From Chryseobacterium sp. (GTDB lineage Bacteria > Bacteroidota > Bacteroidia > Flavobacteriales > Weeksellaceae): a DNA stretch of 64,000 bases. How positions within the stretch are numbered: the first letter of the stretch is position 1; every line of letters begins with the position of its first letter. The stretch lies in contig JAITMC010000011.1 of assembly GCA_031277615.1 (NCBI GenBank), positions 1 through 64,000 on the forward strand, in the 5' to 3' direction. The notes under the pieces are model-generated. The model was not told the DNA's origin. It worked only from the letters and a program-made list of their open reading frames with translations, and ran no database searches. Made by a program: the position numbers and the translations under genes. Below are positions 1-7,901 of the stretch, in pieces.

Positions 1-330
1 CTAACAGGTTTTTGGAAACCTTTTAGGTTTAGGAGCAAAAAAATCTGCGTTATCTGCGAAATCTGCGCGAGAAAAATACCCACAAACATCAGTGCAATTT
101 GTGCGATCTGTGGGAAATAATTATAACCCCAACAGGCACAACAGAATTTCAACACATAAATAAACTTAAAGTTTAAAGCTTTGCGCATACGAGAGCACCA
201 AAGCGCTTATAGAAATATTATTTGTATTAGGTGAAAAAAAATCTGCGAAATCCGCAAAATCTGCGCGAGAAAAATACCCACAAACATCAGTGCAATTTGT
301 GCGATCTGTGGGAAATAATAACAGTTATTT
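1..330 (-). repeat. Two copies of the long dispersed intergenic repeat
   Basis: Two copies of a conserved core (about 36-121 and 236-322) read ATCTGCGCGAGAAAAATACC followed by CACAAACATCAGTGCAATTT and a GCGATCTGTGGG end, joined by a less conserved linker with AACAGGCACA and TTTGCGCAT. The same elements occur near 16.2, 30.0, 34.6-35.8 and 52.2-52.9 kb. Orientation here is opposite to the 34.6 kb block. A fragment of the core end (GATCTGTGGGAAATAA) recurs at 449-463. No gene is visible from 1 to 501. Confidence 0.85.
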
Positions 331-462
331 TTTTGTTCACGCAAAGTTCCAATTTCTTTATAAATATTTCAGGCTGCTAAAAATTGATCCATTACCTTGA
401 TCTGATGAAATGATGGACTATCCTCCGTCTGTCAGGGACATTCGAGGGATCTGTGGGAAATA

Positions 463-491
463 AAATCCCGGATCAGCCTGACCCGGGATTT
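463..491 (-). terminator. Intrinsic terminator of the A2M/plug operon
   Basis: On the minus strand a 29-nt near-perfect inverted repeat (AAATCCCGGGTCAG paired with CTGATCCGGGATTT, one G-T wobble) lies 10 nt past the stop of the alpha-2-macroglobulin gene and runs into further T residues. Confidence 0.85.
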
Positions 492-501
492 TTATTCACT
501 T

Positions 502-3500
502 TTAATACTCAATTCTGGCAGTTATTCCCTGATTCCAGAATTTGGCTTCCGGCATATAGTACATATAAACATTACTGGATTTTCCGGTGTATTCTCCTGC
601 AAATTCCACTTTCAGATCAAGATTGACAGTTTTGGTTTCCTGTGGATCGAAATGTTCCCAGTACAGGACGAGATAATTATCGAAAATCTCATAATAGGAA
701 ATCTGTTTTTTATCAATAAGATCTTTCAACAGGGCATTCTGTAGGGTCAATCCGGCCGGAATGCCGATTTTGGCTGTAACCATGGGTAAAGGTCCGTTGA
801 TCTTATTTTTAACATTAACTGTCATTCTGCCGGTCTCCCCTACTTTTAATATTTCTGGGTTCAATCTGGTTTCCAGGGTTACCGGAATGTCTTTGCTTTC
901 AGGAGCCTGAAGCGTGTAATACTGATATTCCAGCTTATAAGGCAGTCCTTTCCGAATCGAACCCTCGTAGTCAATTTTAATTTCATTCTGCCCGGTTCTG
1001 TATGCCGAAGCCAGGCTCACATCCGGTTGTGTTTTCGTACCGTTGATGGTGACAACAGGTTTTAGTGACCCGTATAATTTTTCATTTTTGGCAAAGAAAC
1101 CAGATAAAGCTTCCAGAGCCAGTGTTGTAGCCTGTGTAGATCCGAAACCGTAATATCCGTTATAATTAATAAGTTTATCCACAGCTTCTGCGATTTGCAC
1201 CTGGTTCTGTTTTTCATCTTTCTGCATGGCCATGATATACAGGGACAGGGTTTCTGCTTTGGCAGAGAGGCCTTCTGATCCGGTAAAAGTAGTTGGTGTT
1301 TTCAGCTTATCCTTTTCATATTGCTGATTCAGGAGAGTCATCAGCTCCCGATAATCAATCTCTTTCTGTAAATAGAATGCCGCATTAGCCATTAAGGCCA
1401 GCTGATAGGAGTCTCCGGTAGCTTTAGCTTTGTTCAGTGCTGTTTTATAGACCTCATCCAGTCCTTCCTTTATTCCTGATTTGGAAAGGGCATAAATCAC
1501 GTATGAATTTCTGGACCATGCATGTTCTGTAAATGGCCGGCTCATCTCATAGCTTTTTCTCACTTCAAAAGTTCCGTTTCCGGTTTTCTTAGACAAAATA
1601 AAAGAGGTCAGATTCTGTATGATCCTCTGATCTATACCGACATATTTTTTCAGATCTTTAAATTCCAGCAGGGCAAATGCAGACACCGCAGCATCGGACT
1701 CTGAAGAATTGAAATATCCAAAGCCCCCGTCTCTTCCTTTATAGGCCAGCATTTTCTGAAATCCTTTTTTCATATTCCGTATTACTAAAGCTTGTGTTTC
1801 CGGCGTTATTCTTTCAATGGCTTTCAGGTAATCAAGGATAAAAATATTAGGATATACGGTTGATGAAAGCTGTTCAAAGCATCCGTAAGGTTCACGTTTC
1901 AGCCTTTCCAGATCTTCAAACAACTGCAGGGCAGTGTTCACAAATACCATATAAGATGAAGAGAAGCTGCCGTTAATATAGTCAGGAATATCCCTTTGTA
2001 TGTTCTCGGTCTTATTGCTGATGAGGGAATAATAATGCGGAAATCCTTTTTCTTCAACCTGGAACGGGAAAATCGCTGTTTCCCTGAAGTCTCCGGACTG
2101 TACGGCAAACTGGATATTGGAGCTGATCACATCATCGGTCTGCATTCTGACCAGGATTCTTCCGGATTCCAGAGGCTTTAAGGTGATGATACTTTCGAAT
2201 GTCATTAGCCTGACCCGGTTCGGAACGATAACATCCAGCTTCATTGTCCGGGTTTCGGAGGAATTGTTTTTAATAACAACAGGAATGGTCATCTGATCCG
2301 TTCTGGTAAGGTATTGCGGAATTTTTGCATCAATGGCGATCAGGCTCTGCACGGCATATGTGGTTTCGTCTCTTCCGATCTGTCCGGTTCCGGAAATTCC
2401 TTCCGTCAGGATCCTGAATGCGGAATTGGCATCAGAATTATAAAATTCAACCCGGGCTTTTCCGTTTTTATCTGTTTCTACCACGGGATTCCAGTACAGG
2501 GTCTCCCGGTAATCGAAACGGTACTGGGTATTGGTATTACTGTAAACAGGATAAGAGAAACTCCTGCTGTAGGAATAAGACAGAAGGCTGTCACTCCGAA
2601 CGTTCATTACCGCATAATACGTTTTGGGGGTGATATCCACTGTGAATTCCGATCTTTTATTTTTGACAGAATTGATAAGGACCACCCCATTTACCCCACG
2701 GCTTCCGTATACAGAGGTGGCCACGGCATCTTTCAGAATGGTGACACTATTGATATCATTCGGGTTAATGATTGTTTTAAAATTTTCTACCGGTACTCCG
2801 TCTACAATATATAAAGGGGTTTTGTTTGAAATGGAGGAAACTCCTCTGATCCGAAGGTTTACCATACTACCGGGCTGTCCGTTTGAATGGGTTACCATCA
2901 GTCCAGCAACCTTACCGCTCACTGCGGAAGCCAGGTCAGGATTCGATAATTCTTTTGTATTGATATTGACTACGGATCCGGTTACATCCTTTTTTTTACC
3001 ATAATTATATCCTAAGACGACCACTTCTTCAATTTTAGGACTTCCAATTGAATCACTTTTATAGCGACTCGACCTTGATGGTCTTTCCGGACGGCTCCTT
3101 GAAGGTGTTGAAATTTCAGTATAGGTTTGTTTCGGCTGGTCTACTTCTTTAAGCTTTATGGTTCCGGCTTCTTTCAGAGACTCTTTCACAACTTCTTCCA
3201 CATTCACATGATTCAGGGATTTTTTAGCCAAAGGATTTACGGGCAGCTTGTAGGATAGGATTCTGATTTTCACCTGCTGTTTGGGCTGAAAGGATTTAGC
3301 AATCAGTTTGTAATCATACTCTTTTTTGAGATCAGAAAAATAAAAAGTTCCTTCCCTGGAAGTTTCCTGTCTGAGCACCCTGTTGCCTTCTGTCAGATAA
3401 ACCTCAGCTTTCACAGGTTTTCCGTTTTCATCTTCCACAATTCCGTAAATAGGATTCTTTTTTTCGGGAAGGTATTTGTATTTCTGACTGCTGATAATTT

Positions 3501-5064
3501 CCGGAGTAAGTTCAAAATAGCGGTATCCGTTGGTAAGCATGACCAGATCAAGGCTTTTCTTTGCCTTCTCTTCTTTTTTATCGAAATAAAACTGCGGTTT
3601 TTCTATTTTCCCTTTCAGTTCAGAATCCATGAGGAGCCATGAAAGGATATGGTTTTGTTGATCATCGGCATAGGTCCATAGCTTATCATCCACCACGCTC
3701 ATGGCAAGATTGGCGGGAACAGGTTTTCCGGTATGGTCTGTGGTTTCAATATCCAGCACTACTTTTTCCCGTGGAAGGGAGTTCTTCTTTACGGGTTTTA
3801 TTTTTACATTCATCTGCCGGTCTTCATTGGTAAAAACAATCCGTTCTGCCAGAGGATGCTCATCCTCAAAAACAGTAAACCTGCTGATTCCTGCGGGAAG
3901 TTCATTTTCTGAAATGTCAAACCTATTGACTCCTTTTTGCAGGGAAAACGATTGATTATAGGTTTCTTTTTCTCTGAAACTGCCTTTCAGCACAACTTTT
4001 CTGCTCTCTGTGGAAGTAATGATGAAAACAATCTTCGGGCCTTCTTTCCGGATATTGAAAACAATGCCTTCATCCTGAGCCGCCGGAAGCGGATACGTCT
4101 GTGAAATATTTTCAGGTCTGGTTACTTTTGCATAATAAGTCTGTCCTTTTTCAGGCATTAAAATGAAGTTTCCCATTCCGAATTTATATGCTGAGGCTTC
4201 GGCTACTTTCCGGTGCTGCTGATTATAAATTTCCAGCACAGCATCTACAGGCTTTTCAAATTCGTCTGTAATTTTAAAGGCTATATTCTGTTCCAGGCCG
4301 TTGATAAAAGTTCCTCCCTCGGGCATTAATTTCACGTCCAGTTTATTCAGAACAACCGGAATATTCCTTGAAATTGATTCGGTGAACCCGTCAAAAATCA
4401 CCTTAATATTCAGAAGTGCGTCTGATGAAGTCAACACTTCGGGAAGCACAAAATTCAATTGATTTTTTCCTTCCTTATCTGTGATCAGTTTTCCTTCTTT
4501 TACTTTTTCACCGTTGTGCATGACGGTATAATATGCTTCCTGAAAAGGAATTGGCATATTGGCGAGACTCCGCATGGAGAAATCGGCAGTTACCTCATCT
4601 CCTGCCCCATATCCTTTTTTAGGAAAATCAAGTTTCATCAGGATTCTCGGGGAAACGATCTTCTGAAGAGTGATTTCTTTTTCGAAGGTATTTTTTCCCT
4701 GTTCATTCTGCATCCAATTGGTAAAAGCCCTGATCTTGTAAATTCCGCCTTTCATATCTTCACTGAAATACACATCTCCTTCTGCCCAGCCATTGGTAAT
4801 TTCATATTTATTTTTTGAAATAACGCTTCCGGACGGGTCAATCAGTTCAAAATTAACTACCCGGCTCTGGTCTGCGGGAAGGTTGTTTTCAGCCCTGACG
4901 GTGTAAATCTTGAAATACATCGTTTCACCAGGTTTATAAAAAACATGGCTGGTCTGTATATAGGTTTTTTCTTTCTCGAAATCTTTAAACGGTTGCTGTG
5001 CCTTTAAATTCATTGAAAGTAAAGCAATCATTAACACAATATAAGTTGTAAATCTGAAATTCAT
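502..5064 (-). CDS. Alpha-2-macroglobulin family protein with an embedded SusC-type TonB plug domain
   Basis: A 1520-residue secreted protein with a signal peptide (about residues 1-22, ending NLKAQ). Macroglobulin MG1/MG2-like domains fill the first 500 residues and a carboxypeptidase-regulatory-like fold lies near 535-590. Residues about 675-800 form a complete SusC-type plug (IEEVVVLGY, SGKVAGLMV, LRIRGVSSI, PLYIVDGVPV, SVYGSRGVNGVV). The A2M domain follows, with an intact thioester motif PYGCFEQ (Cys1062, Gln1065) and an alpha-helical thioester domain to about 1340. Known family members trap proteases by reacting covalently through the thioester. A plug inside one suggests docking to an outer-membrane barrel, probably the plug-less one encoded 3 nt upstream; that is inference. 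No penicillin-binding protein 1C, the usual partner of bacterial A2M, is adjacent. Confidence 0.9.
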   Translation of the reverse strand: MNFRFTTYIVLMIALLSMNLKAQQPFKDFEKEKTYIQTSHVFYKPGETMYFKIYTVRAENNLPADQSRVVNFELIDPSGSVISKNKYEITNGWAEGDVYFSEDMKGGIYKIRAFTNWMQNEQGKNTFEKEITLQKIVSPRILMKLDFPKKGYGAGDEVTADFSMRSLANMPIPFQEAYYTVMHNGEKVKEGKLITDKEGKNQLNFVLPEVLTSSDALLNIKVIFDGFTESISRNIPVVLNKLDVKLMPEGGTFINGLEQNIAFKITDEFEKPVDAVLEIYNQQHRKVAEASAYKFGMGNFILMPEKGQTYYAKVTRPENISQTYPLPAAQDEGIVFNIRKEGPKIVFIITSTESRKVVLKGSFREKETYNQSFSLQKGVNRFDISENELPAGISRFTVFEDEHPLAERIVFTNEDRQMNVKIKPVKKNSLPREKVVLDIETTDHTGKPVPANLAMSVVDDKLWTYADDQQNHILSWLLMDSELKGKIEKPQFYFDKKEEKAKKSLDLVMLTNGYRYFELTPEIISSQKYKYLPEKKNPIYGIVEDENGKPVKAEVYLTEGNRVLRQETSREGTFYFSDLKKEYDYKLIAKSFQPKQQVKIRILSYKLPVNPLAKKSLNHVNVEEVVKESLKEAGTIKLKEVDQPKQTYTEISTPSRSRPERPSRSSRYKSDSIGSPKIEEVVVLGYNYGKKKDVTGSVVNINTKELSNPDLASAVSGKVAGLMVTHSNGQPGSMVNLRIRGVSSISNKTPLYIVDGVPVENFKTIINPNDINSVTILKDAVATSVYGSRGVNGVVLINSVKNKRSEFTVDITPKTYYAVMNVRSDSLLSYSYSRSFSYPVYSNTNTQYRFDYRETLYWNPVVETDKNGKARVEFYNSDANSAFRILTEGISGTGQIGRDETTYAVQSLIAIDAKIPQYLTRTDQMTIPVVIKNNSSETRTMKLDVIVPNRVRLMTFESIITLKPLESGRILVRMQTDDVISSNIQFAVQSGDFRETAIFPFQVEEKGFPHYYSLISNKTENIQRDIPDYINGSFSSSYMVFVNTALQLFEDLERLKREPYGCFEQLSSTVYPNIFILDYLKAIERITPETQALVIRNMKKGFQKMLAYKGRDGGFGYFNSSESDAAVSAFALLEFKDLKKYVGIDQRIIQNLTSFILSKKTGNGTFEVRKSYEMSRPFTEHAWSRNSYVIYALSKSGIKEGLDEVYKTALNKAKATGDSYQLALMANAAFYLQKEIDYRELMTLLNQQYEKDKLKTPTTFTGSEGLSAKAETLSLYIMAMQKDEKQNQVQIAEAVDKLINYNGYYGFGSTQATTLALEALSGFFAKNEKLYGSLKPVVTINGTKTQPDVSLASAYRTGQNEIKIDYEGSIRKGLPYKLEYQYYTLQAPESKDIPVTLETRLNPEILKVGETGRMTVNVKNKINGPLPMVTAKIGIPAGLTLQNALLKDLIDKKQISYYEIFDNYLVLYWEHFDPQETKTVNLDLKVEFAGEYTGKSSNVYMYYMPEAKFWNQGITARIEY

Positions 5065-5067
5065 ACT

Positions 5068-7836
5068 TTAAAATTGAAATGAAACCATACATCCGAAAGT
5101 CTTGTAAGAAGGAAGATTGAAGAAGTCAAGGCCCCTTCCGTTCTCCAGGTCATAAAAGTTCTGGTTAGGATCTGCACTCTTATTAGCCTGCCAAAGCATA
5201 ATATTATTAACGTACAGTGTTACGCCAAGCCCATTTTTAAATCTTCCGACATTGAATTTTCCGGTGAGTGAAATGGTGTTGATCCTGATGTAATCAGCTT
5301 TCTGAACATAGTTTTCTGCTACGCCCGGATATCCGTATCTCGTCCATCGGTTTTCCGAAACATTGCGGTCCGGATCATAAAAATCAACCGCGATCTGATT
5401 GGGACTTCCCTGTTCATTTACTCCCTGAAACACATAACTTTTGATATTCCTGTCTTCTCCTGAGCTTTGTGAACGTCCGTAATAATCCAGTACAGCCTGG
5501 GTTCCGTTCCAGACCTGGCCGCCTCTTTTCCATTCCCAGTTGATATCCAGAGTCAGCATTTTATAATTCAGGGTATGCGTGAATTTCATAATAAAATCGG
5601 GAGTGGGATCTGCAATAATTTTCATTCCTTCAGCTTTTTCGGGATACCCCGATTCATCAATAATCAGCTCTCCGGCAGCATTTCTTTTAAAATAACTTCC
5701 GGTTACTGCTCCCAAAACTTCTCCCTCTGAAAGGGTTTTATAAATATCACTGAATCCGGAAAGTGCGAGTCCGTTGTAGCCGGAATTCACTCTGTTCACG
5801 AGATCTTTATACTTAAAGAAAGAAGCCTTGTTCGTCAGGGTAAAATCTGTTCCCAAATAGAGATTATTGTATTCTGCATTTACTTCATAACCGCTGTAGG
5901 TATGATCTGCCATATTTTTAAGATAGAGCCTGTTGTTTTCAAAAACGGGGAAAATATCATCCGTTATTTTTCTGTTAAAATATTCTGCTTCAATATTCAG
6001 CCTGCGGTTCACTGTATAAATCGCTCCTATTTTTCCTTCTTTACTGTTGATGTTGGACAGATTACGAAATGTTTCAGCTTCCCTTACCGGGAAATACTGA
6101 TAGGCATTCTGCGCCTTCAGTGTCGTTGTGGCATAGGATGCATAGGATCTTGTGATCTCCGGCTCCGAACTCAGCTGCGTATAGCTTCCTAGAAGTTTGA
6201 AGCTGGAGTCATACCAGTTAAAGATCTCGTCAAAGAAAACATAGCCACTTACTTTTGGAAGCCAGTAATTGTTTTTTGCTGACGTATTGGATACATAAAA
6301 AGCATTTCCAGCATTAAACCCCACCCGGAACCCGTTGTTTCCGTTGTGATCAAATTTATAATTCAGAATATAATCCTGTGATGTTCTCTGATAGGCATAT
6401 TTTTTTTGGGTATAGCTGTTATACAGATCGGTTTCCCTGTTATTCAGAATAAAATTAAAGCTTATAACGTGTCTGCTATTGTAAGATCCCAGAGAATAAG
6501 TTCCCTGAATATTGGAATAATAAAGTGCGTTGTTCTGTTCTCTTTCATTGGAAATTCCGTTTAGAAATCCATATACGGAAGGCTGATAAGAGTCAGTATT
6601 TCGGAAGGCATCGTTTTCGTAGGTCTGCCTGATGTTCAAATCAAATTTTTTCCAGTTTCTGGACAGCTCAAAGCTGAACTGCCTTCTCTGTTCCCTGTAA
6701 TTGTACCGGTTTGTGTGATCCGGTAAAAAATAAGGATTGTCTGCTGACTGGCTGTAGCTTCTTTGGGAGCCATCCGGCAGCAACTTATTCTGCGCATTTG
6801 AAAAAGAGACCGGAGTCAGTAGTGAGTTCTGATACATCCTGTTGAACAGCCCGATCCTGTTTGAATTAACGGCCTTATTTTCGTCATAATTAAAACCAAA
6901 GTTCAGAGAATATTTAAGGATTTCCGTATTCAGCTTTGCTTTAAATGAATTAAGAATAGTATACTGATCGGCAAAGTACATCATATCTTTCTGCTGGCCC
7001 AGATCGAGAGACAACCGCAATTTTTCGGCATACCCTTTTTTCAGAACCGTATTCAGCCTCAACTGGTTATTATACCCGGCAACTGTTTTGAAAATATCAT
7101 TCCGGTAAGCTTTTGCCCGGGAACCTCCATTGGCTAAAGGAATCAATCTTCCGCTGACGTCATACGGATAAGGCTGATGATCATATCCCAACAAGGAAAT
7201 ATCAGGACCAAAGCTGAACATTTCTCCTGTCTCAGGGCCCCGCCATATCAGTTGTCCGTTTTCTGAACGTCCCTGTACATAACGGTTTTGAGTATCAGGA
7301 ATTGAATTCCGGTGTTTAATATCTAAAGAGGTGGTAAAACTTCCGCCGAAACCCAGTTCTGTTTTGGGCAGACCTTCCAAAAGATAGGAATTTTCACCTA
7401 TCCTCTTGATTTTTCTTACTCCGGGTGAATAATAGTTATAATAATCCCGATCCGGCTGGATATATCCCCGGGAGTTTTCAAGGCTGAACTCATCCTGTAA
7501 TTCTTTGGTAACCAAACTATCATAGGCTTTACTTGTAATGTTGTAAACATTTTTCTTCTCAATACGTCCTTCTAAAATCTTTTTAAGCTCCTGGGTTCTG
7601 TTGACCACAAGACTGCTTTTACCATTGTTCCAGATCAGTGTATCTTTTTCTCTGGCTTCAATAATGGCAAAACCGTTTTCATCGGTAAGTTCATAAACTC
7701 CGCTGTTCTTATTATAAATCTTTAAAAAATTTCTGGGATGATCTTTCAGGTCTAAAAACCTTCCTGAATAATAGGTGGTCTGCGAAAACAAAAAGTTAGC
7801 CGCCAGTGGCAAGAGGGTCAGACAAATTTTCTTCAT
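5068..7836 (-). CDS. SusC-like outer-membrane beta-barrel lacking a recognisable plug
   Basis: A 922-residue protein with signal peptide (1-18, ending FLFSQ) and a short carboxypeptidase-regulatory-like segment (about 20-80: SGRFLDLKDH, YELTDENGFA). The rest is a long run of amphipathic beta strands ending in an aromatic (VSFQF), as in outer-membrane barrels. Late motifs such as QVWNGTQAVLDYYGRS are typical of SusC/RagA barrels. The expected plug signatures (GKVAG, IRIRG, PLYVVDG, YGSRG) are absent between the N-terminal domain and the barrel, where ordinary SusC proteins carry them. Both flanking genes encode proteins that do have such plugs. It is 3 nt upstream of the A2M gene and 65 nt downstream of the VWA/plug gene. 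The transported substrate cannot be inferred. Confidence 0.85.
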   Translation of the reverse strand: MKKICLTLLPLAANFLFSQTTYYSGRFLDLKDHPRNFLKIYNKNSGVYELTDENGFAIIEAREKDTLIWNNGKSSLVVNRTQELKKILEGRIEKKNVYNITSKAYDSLVTKELQDEFSLENSRGYIQPDRDYYNYYSPGVRKIKRIGENSYLLEGLPKTELGFGGSFTTSLDIKHRNSIPDTQNRYVQGRSENGQLIWRGPETGEMFSFGPDISLLGYDHQPYPYDVSGRLIPLANGGSRAKAYRNDIFKTVAGYNNQLRLNTVLKKGYAEKLRLSLDLGQQKDMMYFADQYTILNSFKAKLNTEILKYSLNFGFNYDENKAVNSNRIGLFNRMYQNSLLTPVSFSNAQNKLLPDGSQRSYSQSADNPYFLPDHTNRYNYREQRRQFSFELSRNWKKFDLNIRQTYENDAFRNTDSYQPSVYGFLNGISNEREQNNALYYSNIQGTYSLGSYNSRHVISFNFILNNRETDLYNSYTQKKYAYQRTSQDYILNYKFDHNGNNGFRVGFNAGNAFYVSNTSAKNNYWLPKVSGYVFFDEIFNWYDSSFKLLGSYTQLSSEPEITRSYASYATTTLKAQNAYQYFPVREAETFRNLSNINSKEGKIGAIYTVNRRLNIEAEYFNRKITDDIFPVFENNRLYLKNMADHTYSGYEVNAEYNNLYLGTDFTLTNKASFFKYKDLVNRVNSGYNGLALSGFSDIYKTLSEGEVLGAVTGSYFKRNAAGELIIDESGYPEKAEGMKIIADPTPDFIMKFTHTLNYKMLTLDINWEWKRGGQVWNGTQAVLDYYGRSQSSGEDRNIKSYVFQGVNEQGSPNQIAVDFYDPDRNVSENRWTRYGYPGVAENYVQKADYIRINTISLTGKFNVGRFKNGLGVTLYVNNIMLWQANKSADPNQNFYDLENGRGLDFFNLPSYKTFGCMVSFQF

Positions 7837-7870
7837 ACATGGTTATCTGTTTAAAAATAAAGAAAAAAAA

Positions 7871-7890
7871 GAAATCTCCGAAGAAATTTC
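7871..7890 (-). terminator. UUCG-loop hairpin with T tract inside the ECF/plug cluster
   Basis: On the minus strand GAAATTTC and GAGATTTC pair around a C(UUCG)G tetraloop, followed by a long T-rich run. It sits between the stop of the VWA/plug gene and the start of the barrel gene. It should end or attenuate transcription from the sigma-factor promoter, so barrel and A2M genes may be expressed at lower level or from their own promoter. Confidence 0.7.
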
Positions 7891-7901
7891 TTTTTTTATG
7901 A

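Noticed and set aside
2314..3004. Rightward frames of up to 166 codons opposite the A2M gene
   Set aside because: Antisense shadows of the plug and A2M coding sequence.
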